A DNA stretch of 64,000 nucleotides. It comes from Antedon mediterranea. Taxonomy: Eukaryota; Echinodermata; Crinoidea; Comatulida; Antedonidae. Shown one piece after another: positions 33,938 through 45,621 of the stretch. Both the position numbers and the translations under genes were made by a program. The stretch spans positions 5,357,001-5,421,000 of the forward strand of contig NC_092670.1 of the NCBI RefSeq assembly GCF_964355755.1, read 5' to 3'. The notes under the pieces were generated by a model. It was not told the DNA's origin. It searched no databases and was given only the letters and a program-made list of their open reading frames with translations. Positions within the stretch are counted from its first letter, which is position 1, and every line of letters begins with the position of its first letter.

Positions 33938-36544
33938 TCAAACATAGGTAAGCTTGCTATAATCAATAGCAGTTGTCTGCTCAGCACAGAATGATGTGTC
34001 TTCATCAACCTCTTTTACTGAACCTGAGGAATCTTCAGAGGACAATGGCGGTTTACTATCTAAAGGGGAAGATACTTTAACAGCTGAATCCATTATATTG
34101 TCTTGAGCGTTTCCAGAATTTATATCCGTTTTGATTATTAATGATTTTTTTAATGGAATGAACTTAGAATTATATGGTGGTGATGTTGGCTTAACGTTTG
34201 GCGATTTAGAATTGTGTGTACAGTTCTCAGACCTTACTTCAAAAAGACGTGTTGGTGTCGGTGGAATGTTCTCACTATATGAAGTGTTATTTAAGTCTTC
34301 TGACAATATTCTGGATGGAGTAGTCAATATTGAATGGAGTTTGTTAGATAAATTCTGTTCATTTAAACTGGATGAACTCTCTGAATGCTTCAAGTTAGCA
34401 CCGTGTCGTGTTTTGACTGACAAGTCTTCTGGCAGGAAACAAGAGTTATTTGTAAACTCTTCTGAAGATAAAAGTTGTTTTTCTGGTAAGCTATTGGACT
34501 GTTCTGGTGATGATGGACGAGAGTATATCGAGTCTGGAGTAGGAGCAGACTCTGCAGAAGAGTACAGAGAATCAGGTGTAGGTGCTGATTCAAGAGAAGA
34601 TGTAGAAATCGGCGATGCAGGGTATGGTTCAGGAGTAGTAGCTCGTAGAGGACTGATGGTACCTGGTAATGGACTTTCACTCCTATCTAACGATTCTTTA
34701 TGATTGTAGTCAAGTTCCAAAGATGAAGCTGCAACAGCTGCTGATTTTGCTGCAAGTGCCTCAAGTTTTTTCTCTTTTTTCACATGAGTTTTTACATGTC
34801 TGCGTAGATTACTACTACACCTAAATGTCTTTGGACATTGCCTGCAGTGGTATGGCCTCTCTTGTGTATGAACAAGTTCATGGTAATTTAGATCTTCATC
34901 CGTATCAAAACTCTTTGTACAAGTATTACATTTAAAAGGTTTATCTTTTTTGTGTGTGTGTTCATGTCGCTTCAGATTACTGTTGCATTTAAATCTTTTT
35001 TCACAAATTTTACACTCAAACGGTCGTTCTCCGGTGTGGGATCGTGTATGTAAAATTAGTTCGTCCTTACGGCCAAATTTTGATGGACACACGTCGCATT
35101 TATATGGCTTTTCTCCTGTATGTAATCGCTGATGCTTTCTAAAGCCACTTTTGTCAACAAAACATTTTGAACAAATGTCACATTGAAAAGGTTTTTCACC
35201 GGTATGTGAACGCCAATGAACAATCAAGTCATTCTTCCAAGTGAAACGACGTCCACATAACTCGCAAACATGACGCTTTTCTCCTGTGTGCTTACGCCTG
35301 TGTTTCGTTAAACTTCCGCGATGTGAGAATTTCAACGGGCAGTCTGGACATTGATATCGTTTTTTATTGTGAGCAATACGTTCATGATCTTCAAGTAATA
35401 ACTTTCGCTGAAAACGTTTCTCGCACATTTGGCACTCATATTTTAAAACTGGCGGTTTTGGAATTGGATTTTCATGAGATTTTCTATGCGATGCAAGGTA
35501 GTACGTTTGACTGAACCGTTTTCCGCAAAGATTACACTGAAAGGGTCTTGTGTGTATCAACCTGTGTTTACGCAAAGCCGATGGGGTTATAAAAAATTTT
35601 CCACAATCTTCACACGGACACTTTTTATCCCCGGTGTGATTCTTCATATGATTTGTGAGATGAAATCGTCTAGTAAACGTACGATCACAATGTAAACACG
35701 GAAACGGACGATCTCCGCGATGACTTTGCTCATGTCGACGTAGAACACCTCGACGTGCGAACTTGTTCCCACATTCACCACATTCATAAGGTTTCTCACC
35801 GGTGTGAACTCTTTCATGGATTTTGCAAGATGGGCGATCTTTAAAGAGCTTACCGCATTCAAAACAAGCATAGGGCTTTTCAGTTGAATGAACTTTCATA
35901 TGTTTGTTCAGCATGCTTTTAATGACAAATCCCTTTGAGCAGACTTCACAATGAAACCTCAACTCTCCAGAATGCACATATTTGTGTTCATCTAAATCTT
36001 CTTGCAATACAAAGGTCTTTGCACATTCTTCACATTTTAACATTTCCTGGTCTTTATGAGTAGTGAGGTGTTGCTTTAGAGTACATTTACGATGAAAACT
36101 TTTGCTACAATGGTTACATGAAAATATTTTTTCTCCGGTGTGTATCAATTTGTGTCTTTTCATAGTTGCTTTGTGTTGAAAAGTTTTCAAACATATATCA
36201 CACTGAAAAGGTTTCTCTTTACCAAATCTTGATGCTGTGCCACTCAAACCTCCACCAATGTCATCCACTTCCTCGACTTGACTCTCTGATTGTCCATCTT
36301 CTCCAGAATCTAAAGGAAGGTAAACAGCTTCATCATCAGAAAAGGAGACTGAAAGTCCCAGACCATCAGGATCGAGGCTGGGATGATCTTCACATTCAAG
36401 AAAGAGAACACAACTTTCTGGATCCACCACCTCTGCCTCTGAACTGCCTGTTGACTGGTTATCAAGATCATCTTGGATTGGCAGGGAATCTCCTGTTGTC
36501 AGAAGTATAGAGTTGTCTGTACTCTCAGCTGGAAAACTATCCAT
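33938..36544 (-). CDS. C2H2 zinc-finger protein, 17 fingers, 868 aa, single coding exon
   Basis: Likely nuclear DNA-binding transcription factor; no orthologue recognised. Residues 1-112 are acidic and Ser/Asp-rich with no KRAB, BTB, ZAD or SCAN domain visible. Fingers 1-17 span about 113-587 with mostly CX2CX12HX3H spacing and TGEKP-type linkers between several. Finger 10 has HX4H, and the finger 8-9 linker is shortened to HTRPF. A Ser/Pro-rich tail (588-868) follows, with a duplicated SAPTPDS(L/I)YS motif and a basic patch (KKEKK) just after the last finger. Start: the first Met, closely preceded upstream by a tttttttatag acceptor (exon from 36565), so the message probably has a 5' UTR intron. 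The tail ORFs on the opposite strand are shadows. Confidence 0.95.
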   Translation of the reverse strand: MDSFPAESTDNSILLTTGDSLPIQDDLDNQSTGSSEAEVVDPESCVLFLECEDHPSLDPDGLGLSVSFSDDEAVYLPLDSGEDGQSESQVEEVDDIGGGLSGTASRFGKEKPFQCDICLKTFQHKATMKRHKLIHTGEKIFSCNHCSKSFHRKCTLKQHLTTHKDQEMLKCEECAKTFVLQEDLDEHKYVHSGELRFHCEVCSKGFVIKSMLNKHMKVHSTEKPYACFECGKLFKDRPSCKIHERVHTGEKPYECGECGNKFARRGVLRRHEQSHRGDRPFPCLHCDRTFTRRFHLTNHMKNHTGDKKCPCEDCGKFFITPSALRKHRLIHTRPFQCNLCGKRFSQTYYLASHRKSHENPIPKPPVLKYECQMCEKRFQRKLLLEDHERIAHNKKRYQCPDCPLKFSHRGSLTKHRRKHTGEKRHVCELCGRRFTWKNDLIVHWRSHTGEKPFQCDICSKCFVDKSGFRKHQRLHTGEKPYKCDVCPSKFGRKDELILHTRSHTGERPFECKICEKRFKCNSNLKRHEHTHKKDKPFKCNTCTKSFDTDEDLNYHELVHTQERPYHCRQCPKTFRCSSNLRRHVKTHVKKEKKLEALAAKSAAVAASSLELDYNHKESLDRSESPLPGTISPLRATTPEPYPASPISTSSLESAPTPDSLYSSAESAPTPDSIYSRPSSPEQSNSLPEKQLLSSEEFTNNSCFLPEDLSVKTRHGANLKHSESSSSLNEQNLSNKLHSILTTPSRILSEDLNNTSYSENIPPTPTRLFEVRSENCTHNSKSPNVKPTSPPYNSKFIPLKKSLIIKTDINSGNAQDNIMDSAVKVSSPLDSKPPLSSEDSSGSVKEVDEDTSFCAEQTTAIDYSKLTYV

Positions 36545-36696
36545 GTTTGTTACATATCTTTGACACTATAAAAAAAACATATTTGTTTATTATTTACCAA
36601 TTATAAAGTATTTCAGAGAAAAGCAAATTGAAGGCAATTTCCCTGCATTTGTTTTACAAATTACAATATTTATAAAAATAATGCCTGTACTTTAAT

Positions 36697-36799
36697 TATA
36701 ATATTACTGTACATTAAACCAGGTCATTTCTTATAATATTACTGTACATTAAACCAGGTCATTTCTTATAATATTACTGTACATTAAACCAGGTCATTT
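36697..36799. repeat. 35-bp tandem triplication
   Basis: Three near-identical copies of ataatattactgtacattaa-accaggtcatttctt within the presumed 5' UTR intron of the zinc-finger gene. Confidence 0.95.
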
Positions 36800-37009
36800 C
36801 TTTTCTTAAATGATTTTACTGTGTACTGTGTGGTATTAATTATAATCAAAGAGAAAACAATGTACACAATGTACCGGTAAGGAGAGTGTCTTTAAATCAA
36901 AATTAAATTTTTAAAATAAATTAAAAAATGTAATTAAATTAAGTTTATGTTGTGTTTTTGTTGCAATTTTATATTTATTTTTACTATGAATTATATTCAA
37001 TTCACATTT

Positions 37010-37200
37010 ATTTACTCATCGTTTATAAATACAGTTTTATAGCATAAATGATGGCAAGGATCCTGCATAGAGAAGTTTACACTTCTGTTTTCGCAGGACC
37101 CTTTTACATAAAAAACATAAAACAATAAACACAACATAATAGATACAAAAAAAAACAAAAACATATAAACATGGTGTACATGACTTAAACTTCGGACAGA
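37010..37200 (-). repeat. Possible antisense LINE 3' tail with stem-loop
   Basis: catttatttactcatc is followed by a strong stem (ggatcctgc ... gcaggaccc, 37058-37102) and then an A-rich aaaacataaaacaataaac tract. Same layout as 18270. Likely the reverse complement of a retrotransposon 3' UTR; not proven. Confidence 0.4.
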
Positions 37201-38431
37201 AACATAGTTTAAAAAATATTTTTTTTTATATTTGGGAGATTGGATGCAATTCTGGCAGGCTTCCGGTGAAATTAGGATGTTTTTGGAACGTGTAAAGATG
37301 TAAAAAGGGTGTGTAGAGTACACACTTTATAGGGGAAAGGGGATTGTTTACTTGCAATCCCATTAAAGTGTTTTCACTTTTATTTAATCTTATACTTAAA
37401 AACTCCATTAAAATGTTGAGAGGGTTCAAATCAACACCAGGGACAAAGGTCAATGACTCGAGTCACTTTGCTTATTTTACAGTAATTATTTGAGTAAATG
37501 CTCCTGCTTTGAATAAACTCCCCCATACCTCGAACATTGTTTGGGAAACATCTTCCTGGAATAAACAAGGGCCTACAGTATATTGACTATATTGAACATT
37601 TTGAATTTTTATTTTATTCACTTCTTTTAATTTTATTTTTGTATAATGGTATTTTTCATATTTAGGGAGAATTGATTATACATGTTACCATATTATTATT
37701 ATTATTATTACACCCTAAAAAAACGGCAATTAATAATAATAATAAAATAATAGAGTTTAGTGGGTTGGGGTGGGGCTATGTATGTTGCATAGTATTCACT
37801 GCATACAATTTGTGTTATGTTTACAAAACATTTATCAATTAATGTGAAACTTTCTTTATGTAAAACATACTTTAGTAGGCCTACTGTCATGTTATAATCC
37901 TTACACACCTAAAGCAGGGCCTACCACCGCCGTTAGCATTCATACGAAACGCCAATTACGATGTGTGTGATGATGCATGCATTGCATGGTGTAGCAGTGG
38001 GAGTTGTGAACTGCAGCAGCAGCAATTGATTGACTTTACACGTTTTTTACAGCAATAATTATCTATTCCTTCAAGTAGAGGCCTACTGTATTTCTAATCT
38101 AATCATCGATTCAAATATTAAGTAAAATTCTATCAATACAGTCTGCTTTTGGAAAAAAGCTTACCATGTAGGCCTAGACTCGGCATACAAACAAGATGTT
38201 GTTTTTCCGGTTCAGACCTACTTACTCGCGTCACTAGGCCTAGGCTAGCCTTGATCAGAACCTAGAATCGCCGACCAACATTAGAAAACCCGTTAAAAAT
38301 GTACCTTATTGCGACTAATCTAACCATTGCGAGATATAGTATATAAGAATAAACATTAACGTTATGCTCAAAGCATCTATTTTGTGAATATTACCTCCAA
38401 ATATAAGTTAAATTCGGAAACTTATACATAC

Positions 38432-38550
38432 CCAGTATTTTTACCACCATGCATCGACCACAAACACTCTGTACGTTCTCAGGTCATAAAGAATGCTCAA
38501 CAAGGCGACTCGAAACCACGCCAATATGGCAGCGAGGTCGATCGCCGTGT
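38432..38550 (-). other. Probable 5' UTR exon and promoter of the 868-aa zinc-finger gene
   Basis: Read on the minus strand, this less AT-rich stretch ends at a good donor (gtatgt, 38431-38426) and would join the acceptor before 36565, an intron of about 1.9 kb. It contains gccatattggcg near 38520, a YY1-like core-promoter motif. No coding potential in frame. The 5' end is a guess. Confidence 0.35.
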
Positions 38551-38599
38551 AGTACAGTAGTATACACTCTTGATTGTTCCATATCATTATTAGTAGGCC

Positions 38600-39896
38600 T
38601 GGGCCTGGAAGATTATGGCATGATAATTGATAGGGCTATGTTTTCCTTTTTATTTAAATATATATTTTCCCACTGAAAAAAAATGTGTTTTTTTTTAAAT
38701 ATGCCATTTTGATGTTCTTAAAAAAAATTGATGGAAAAAAAAAAATTTACCTGAACATGTTTTTTTTCTGAGGAAGTGATTACATTAGGCCTATTAAAAG
38801 TAGGCCTACAAAAATAAAATGGCCTATTCAAAATCTGATTTTATTAATCTTCATTGTTTATGTTTTTGGGAGACAATTCATCTTTAAAAGATGTATTGTC
38901 CCCGAAAAAATTAAGATCAATAATAATCATCAGACTTTGAAAAAAAAAACGAAAAAAATTAATATTCTTTCACATAATAAAGGTTTTATTTTTATTTTTT
39001 TTAACTTCGGTATCTTTGCTGCTATGTATACGCCGTACGTTGGATGGATGCATACATTGACCGAAAACAAATTATTTATTTATAAATAACGTAACACAAA
39101 TCAACTAACTTTATAATTATAACAATTGTAGTTCTTGAGATATTTTTCACGCTGCTGCTCTAGCCCGCTACGTCCCATTAGAACTACTCAATAAAAAGCA
39201 AGCAGCAGTTATAGTTCTAAGGACGACAGTTTTGCGAAAATGGAAACTCCATATAATTTTATAGATTTCCAGCTGCTACTGTAGACCCAAAAAAACGTCT
39301 GGGAAAAGAGTCTATTAGGTCTTAAGACATGTCATGCTAAAATTACAAATCACAAAGCATTTCTGGTATTTATGACTTTTGACTGTAATTTACTGTCAGA
39401 TATTCATTGAATTATTATCGAAACAGTCCATACTAAACACTTGAAATATCTAGGGTGATAAAGTGACCCCCAGATTTGACCTTAGCAATAAAATTAACTA
39501 AAGTGACAGAAATTGAGTATTTACTTCTGTAACAACAAAATAATATTTATTCACATATAAAAAGAGAAAAGGAAACCCCAAACCATTGTCTGACAGACAA
39601 TTTAAGTATTTGTTGCTTTAAATTACTATTTTTTCAGGTAAAATAACTATTATGTGACAATAAAATGACACATTCAAAAACATTTGAAATAAAAAATATT
39701 TTTCAATAAGCGAGCAGCGTTTTTTGTAAGAAATATTTCTTGTTTACTCCTTTTTTTGGAGGGTGTTGGGGAAAATTTTTGTAAGTTGAGAAATCTTTTA
39801 CTGAAATCTTGGACTTTTTCTTCCTTGTTTTATGTTGGACAAATCAGAGGCCTACAGTACATGCATCTTTCACCATGTCCGTCCTTCGCTGTTATT
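38600..39896. other. AT-rich interval with repeat fragments
   Basis: No gene seen. At 38866-38905 two family-D MITE termini lie head to head (gacaattcatcttt / aaagatgtattgtcccc). At 38985-39015 a caca-taaaggttttattttt-aacttcggtatc segment recurs at 40562-40600, indicating another dispersed repeat. Confidence 0.5.
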
Positions 39897-40453
39897 TAAA
39901 GATGTATTGTCCCTTGGAACACAAAAAAATGAAGGTCAAAATATTCTAAATTTAAATTGGCTATATCAAAGTAATATTAAAGTTATTCACTTTAAGTCCA
40001 AAATTCGAGCCAAAAACAACAAGTTTACGTAATTAACAGGTAAAAATAGTTTGATTACATTTCGTCTGAAAAATCGTCACGAGCTAAAGTAAACAAAGAT
40101 TTCAAACCACGAGTATGCATTTAATTGCATATGCTAATTTGGATTGTTTACAACTCGATCGTCAATGTTGAGAAGGTGTTTTCACACAGATCGCAAGGAA
40201 GTTTATGATTATGCATACAGAGTAGCCAAACAAGCGCGTTCCATTATGGGACATGTTTTGATCGAAAACTTTGACTGGAAGTCAAAGTTATTTTTTGAAC
40301 AAAAAAACGTCTGTATTTCAGTTAAATGATTTTTTTTCCGACTAATTTTTGGTGAAAGTTAATAACTATTATGATCCTTCAAAATGACCCACTTTTTTTC
40401 GAAATCTTTTTTTTTTTTTTTTTTTTTTTTTCAAAGTGACAATACATCTTTAA
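39897..40453. mobile_element. MITE family D, copy 1 (0.56 kb)
   Basis: Termini ta-aagatgtattgtccctt and gtgacaatacatctt-ta are inverted with TA flanks. The interior is shared almost throughout with 43667-44209 (for example cactttaagtc-aaaattcgagccaaaaac and gactggaagtcaaagttatt). The poly-T tract at 40408-40432 is specific to this copy. No ORF of note. Confidence 0.9.
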
Positions 40454-40909
40454 TTATTGTTGACACATGAGTTGAAATTTCGTTTTTTTTTAAATTTAGC
40501 ATAGTATATTTCTTAGTTGTGTGTCCGCCCGCTTTTTAACAGCCCTAGAAGGAAATTCCACATAAAGGTTTTATTTTTGTTTTTTAACTTCGGTATCAGC
40601 GTTCCAACAAAGCTTCCACTTTTATACCAACAATGAGTACCATCCTCCAATGAAATTTAGAGTAGGCCTATTGATGGACAGACGTTAATTCAGTCAGATA
40701 GATAAGAATAAAAAAATGGAAATAACTCCTGACTTTTATCACGGAAGGTTTCAGCTTCTCCACCGTTAGCATGTGTGTTATGTCATCGGTTACAAAAGTG
40801 ATCTGAGTTTGAATTTAAAGATTGGTGTTCTATGTTCAAGCTGAAAATTAAGACCATATATCTAAAGGTTAACAGATTCAAGGACAGGACAAACGTTGTC
40901 AGTATAACA

Positions 40910-42070
40910 AAAAAGCGTTTTAGCAAAGTATCCGGATTTTGTTAAAAATCAAAACGGGAAAAAATTGAAGGATACCAAGTTTACTGGAGAAAACCAAACG
41001 CAACTCCTAATTATTCTCTGTGCACTAAAAGCACGAAATGAAAAAGACTGTAACGTTTTGAGGACCTTAATCGAGAAAGTAAACAGTATAGTGAGTTAGC
41101 CTCTTGCTTCACCGACAGTTATGTTGTTAAAGAAGACGGTATAAATCACTTTATTTATGAGTCTATATACCACACCACTAACGAACCTGCTATTATTGCA
41201 GAGGGAATAAATGTATTTTACGTACCGTTGCCAATAATATAATGTTTAACCTTCCATTTACTGATGTTGATCCATGTTCGTATTCTTTTTCTGTTCCGCA
41301 TAACGTTAGTTAGGACTACCGATTTGTTTTAAATGAATATAATTTCTTTCTACAAATAATACTGGGTCCTATAAATCTGGGAGTCTCCCCACTTATTCCA
41401 CACGTGCAATCAAGCCCACGACTGAGCTGGATCCACAGAGGTATGGAGGTAAAGTCCGGGGTAAAGTCATTGGTTCAGTCTCTTTTCATTGATCTTTAGA
41501 AAAGCTTTCGACCTTGTTGTTGATTATAGTATTACATAAACTTCCCTATTTAGTAGGCTATTAATGGCTTATTATCTGAATCGGTTATAGTGGTTCACAT
41601 CATACCTTTCTGGACGTTATCAACATGTCTTTTAAAATTCAACAATATCTTCACCTCAAAATGTTAATTAGAGCTGTTACTAATGGTTAAAGCATGTACT
41701 AAATTAATAATAATGCATTTTATTTCCTGAAATCCGACATGAATTTTGCAAAAGAAATTATATACACTATACACATATATTTTAATTTTTTTTTAGTCCC
41801 AAGGTGTATTTTTATTGTATAATTTTTTACTCATAGTGAATGATAATTTTATAAATGTATATAATATATAATAATATTTATTTCCACAAATAATAGAGCA
41901 AAATACAGAGTAGCATAATAAATAAACAACCGATAATGAACATATATAATGCAAGAAAAGAAATATATAAGTGGAAAATATAGTTTTCATAACTAAGCTA
42001 AAACGCCCTTGTGAAAATATACCTCTGGTTAGTGTTGTACCACCAATGTCTAAATAAAGTTGTTATTATT
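40910..42070 (+). pseudogene. Degenerate non-LTR retrotransposon (reverse transcriptase relic)
   Basis: Short in-frame pieces of a LINE RT are recognisable on the plus strand: FIDL and KAFDLV near 41486-41516 in different frames, and SYLSGRYQHVF near 41598-41631. Upstream pieces (SCFTDSYVVKEDG, ending near 41140) fit the region before the RT core. Many stops and frameshifts. The 3' end may be the ctaaataaagttgttattattat tail at about 42050-42072. CR1/L2/Jockey-type by motif. Confidence 0.65.
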
Positions 42071-42699
42071 ATAATTAATTTTATATACGGTAATACAGGT
42101 GAAAGAAAGTATTTTGTTATATTCTTGAGATTAAAATGAGTAGGCCTACTACTATTACAGGTCAAAGGTCAATAAACTTATTCTTGGTCATTTTCTTGGA
42201 AAAGTTCTGAATAGAAACCAATTAATTTGAGATCTATCTACGGAGTTATACATGTACGTCAAAGGTAAAAAATGCCCAAAGTTCGGGTCATTTTTGGACA
42301 ACGTTTCCATAAGAACGAATATTATTATGTATTCTCCAAATAATCTGACACTAACATTATTTCATTCAATTTTGTTTTCAATGGGTTAAAATATTCAAAT
42401 GTAAATAAAAAATGTAGTATTACAAAATCAAAACATCAAAATAAAAGAAATAAAATAATAATATAGTAGATAGTCCGGTACCTAAACAATTCCAGGTAAT
42501 TGAAAAATTATTTACAATACAATAAAAATTATTATTCCAAATCAAAACAAACATTATGATTAATTTGCACTTTCTATTTAGTTCGATAATGGGCCTATTC
42601 ATGTTCATTTACTGCATGTTATAGCCTAGCCTATTCATAATATTTCCTAGAATAACTTTACGTTTCCCTACTCGACGTGCGAGGCGCACTTTAAACTGA

Positions 42700-43560
42700 G
42701 TAAATGGCGCCCTACTTTTTGCTGTACACGATCGTTCGGAACTCAATCATAACTTCTTTTTCTGCAGATTTTTATGGGTTTCACTTTGAAACAAAGGTAA
42801 GATTTATTTTGATTTCTAAATCTATCCTATAGGCGGCTATACTGTACTTTCTAGGCTAAGAATCGTGACGATTCAGGATGATCCGATCGCCACTCACCCA
42901 ACCAGCCAGCCGCGCTGGACTGCACAGCCGATGCTTGGCTTGATGTGGCTGTCTGTGAGAGCACTCCCTGGTGTGAGAGTGTCTGTGAAGTCTGCCTTGC
43001 TGACTAATATAAAAGTCTGTACCTTGGCAGAGACCAGGTAACCGTTTGTATACTACTCTGTACTAGGCCTAGGTAGGCTAGGCCTATTTATATTAATAAT
43101 AAACAGGCTGTCTGGATCAGGGGGATCTTGCCGTCGTATGTATTCCAGAATCGAATGAATGATTCAGTAGTGAATGGAAATAATGCATTTGATCTTCACA
43201 ATAATAATTGATATTAATAGAATAGTAACGAAATTAATACATTCATCATCCGTGTACTGTACAGGGATTACGGTCGAAGCGGCCGCCAACTAAAGCGGCC
43301 GCTAGTTCAATAACGGTAATCTGTATGGAACGCCGTGTGCGCTTTGATTGTCGTTGTTTTGTAATCTTTGATTGTCATTGTTTCAACAGGTTTTCTTTAC
43401 CTCGGACGTAAATAACAATCTACATTATTATGTAACTTTTTCTCTTTTTTTTACAGATTGAATGTGATACGCGTACGTTCTTTTAAACGAAATGGCGAAT
43501 CGATGATTACTTATTTTAACTGTTCTAAATGATATGTTTAATAAAGTCTATAAAATACAT
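42700..43560 (+). other. Candidate small spliced transcript (32-codon ORF)
   Basis: An ATG at 42773 (MGFTLKQ) runs into a donor gtaaga at 42796. A canonical acceptor (ctttttctcttttttttacag) ends at 43456, after which the frame continues for about 25 codons to TGA near 43530, followed by AATAAA near 43540. The downstream exon lies inside the transposon at 43254-45621, so this may be chance or an exonised element. No family recognised. Confidence 0.2.
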
Positions 43561-43666
43561 TGGGGTGTTTATATTGTATATTAATATAATATAATAATAA
43601 GCCCATTATTAAGAATTATATATAAATAAACCAATCAATAAAGTATATCAAAATATATAAATATAT

Positions 43667-44209
43667 TAAAGATGTATTGTCCCTTGAAACACAAAAAATG
43701 AAAAAAAAAAAATTCTAAATTTAAATTGGCCATATCAAAGTAATATTAAAGTTATTCACTTTAAGTCGAAAATTCGAGCCAAAAACAGCAGTTTACGTAA
43801 TTAACAGGTAAATTAAATAGATTACATTTCGTCTGAGAAATCGTCGCAAGCGAAAGTAAACAAAGATTTCAAACCATGAGTATGCATTATGCATGATGCT
43901 AATTAGGATTGTTTACAACTTGAGAAGGTGTTTTCACACAGATTGCGAGGAAGTTTTATGATTATGCATACAGAGTAGCCAAACAAGCGCATTGCATTAT
44001 GGGATATGTTTTGATTGAAAACTTTGACTGGAAGTCAAAGTTATTCTTTGAACAAAAAAACATCTGTATTTCGGTTAAATTATTTTTTTTTAGACTAATT
44101 TTTGGTGAAAGTTAATAACTATTATGATACTTCAAAATGACCCACTTTTTTTCGAAATTAAAAAAAAAATTTTTTTGGGGAATTAGTCAAAGGGACAATA
44201 CATCTTTAA
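43667..44209. mobile_element. MITE family D, copy 2, nested
   Basis: Same ends and interior as the 39897 copy (taaagatgtattgtccctt ... gggacaatacatctttaa). It sits inside the 2.4-kb element, so it inserted after that element existed or was carried by it. Confidence 0.9.
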
Positions 44210-44576
44210 TAATTAAAAATATTTGTTATTGTATATTAATTAATTAGTAAAGTAACTAGTAGTGTTCGCAATCATAATTTAATTACAATAACATGATGAC
44301 AGCAATTTATTTAATATTCTACACTATTTTATTACTTCAGATATTTAAATATTGATCAATTGAAAATGAGTTTTAAATACTAAAATAAGATGAAAGTGTC
44401 TGTTTGATACGGTAATTAATTACGCGAATTTCTGCTAATAACTCGACTGACGGCCAGCAATAGTGCTGCTGCACATTAGGTGCGCGTCCCATGTTGCTTT
44501 ATTGAAAACACAAACAATGTATTACAATGGAATAACACTTAAATGTATAACACACCCTATTACTAATAATAAAAAC

Positions 44577-45495
44577 CAAGATTCGATAGTACCTGTAAAT
44601 GAGAATTATAATAAATATTCGGCAATACCGTACGTAAATTATTATTGCAATACTGTATAAAGATTCGATAGTATGTAAACAAGATATAAATATTCGGCAA
44701 TACCGTACGTAAATTATTAATGCAATACTGTATAAAGATTCGATAGTATGTAAACAAGATATAAATATTCGGCAATACCGTACATAAATTATTATTTAAT
44801 GCAATACTGTATAAAGATTCGATTAAGTCTGTAAATGAGATATCAAGATTCGGCAATACCGTACGTAAATTATTAATGCAATATTGTATAAAGATTCGAT
44901 AGTATGTAAAAATGAGATATAAAGATTCGGAAATACCGTACGTAAATTATTAATGCAATACTGTAAAGATTCAATAGTATGTAAACGAGATATAAAGATT
45001 CGGCAATACCGTACGTAAATTATTAATGCAATACTGTATAAAGATTCAATAGTACATATGTCAAATGAGATATCAAGATTCGGCAATACCGTACGTAAAT
45101 TATTAATGCAATACTGTATAAAGATTCGATAGTATGTAAAAATGAGATATAAAGATTCGGCAATACCGTACGTAAATTATTGCAATACTGTATAAAGATT
45201 CAATAGTATGTAAACGAGATATAAAGATTTGGCAATACCGTATACGTAAATTATTAATGCAATACTGTATAAAGATTCGATAGTATATAAACGAGATATA
45301 AATATTCGGCAATACCGTACGTAAATTATTATTGCAATACTGTATAAAGATTCAATAGTATGTAAATGAGATATAAAGATTCGGCAATACCGTACGTAAA
45401 TTATTAATGCAATACTGTATAAAATTCGATAGTATGTAAATGAGATATTAATATTCGGCAATACCGTACGTAAATTATTATTGCAATACTGTATT
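44577..45495. repeat. 75-bp minisatellite, about 12 copies
   Basis: Unit of roughly taaagattcgatagtatgta ... aatattcggcaataccgtac ... attaatgcaatactgta, period 73-81, with copies starting near 44658, 44733, 44814, 44889, 44963, 45037, 45117, 45190, 45268, 45345 and 45419. It gives long but meaningless minus-strand ORFs (87-97 aa) because the period is close to a multiple of three. Confidence 0.95.
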
Positions 45496-45621
45496 GCAAA
45501 CTTAAATCAACAATCACAATCAAAGATTAAAGCGCACATGGCGTTCCATACAAATGACGATATTAAACTGGCGGCCGCTTTGGTTGGCGGCCGCTTCGAC
45601 CATACTCCCTGTACAGTACCT

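Larger units (their letters stand above)
43254..45621. mobile_element. 2.4-kb non-autonomous DNA element, about 110-bp TIRs with NotI motifs
   Basis: The left terminus (from gtactgtacaggga at about 43256) and right terminus (ending tccctgtacagtac at about 45619) are inverted over about 110 bp. They share ggtcgaagcggccgcc, a second gcggccgc, tatggaacgcc and gtgcgcttt in mirrored order. Inside are a family-D MITE (43667-44209) and a 75-bp minisatellite (44577-45495). No transposase seen. Superfamily and target-site duplication unresolved. Confidence 0.8.

Noticed and set aside
34131-34703. 190-aa plus-strand ORF opposite the zinc-finger tail
   Set aside because: Shadow of the Ser/Pro-rich tail of the minus-strand 868-aa gene, which has an unambiguous finger array in its frame.
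42855-43035. GC-richer segment (accagccagccgcgctggac ...) considered as snoRNA or exon
   Set aside because: No convincing C/D or H/ACA boxes and no ORF continuing through it.
44563-45461. Minus-strand ORFs with repeated IYILFTYYRIFIQYC-like motifs
   Set aside because: Translation of the 75-bp minisatellite; frame and motif change with each unit.
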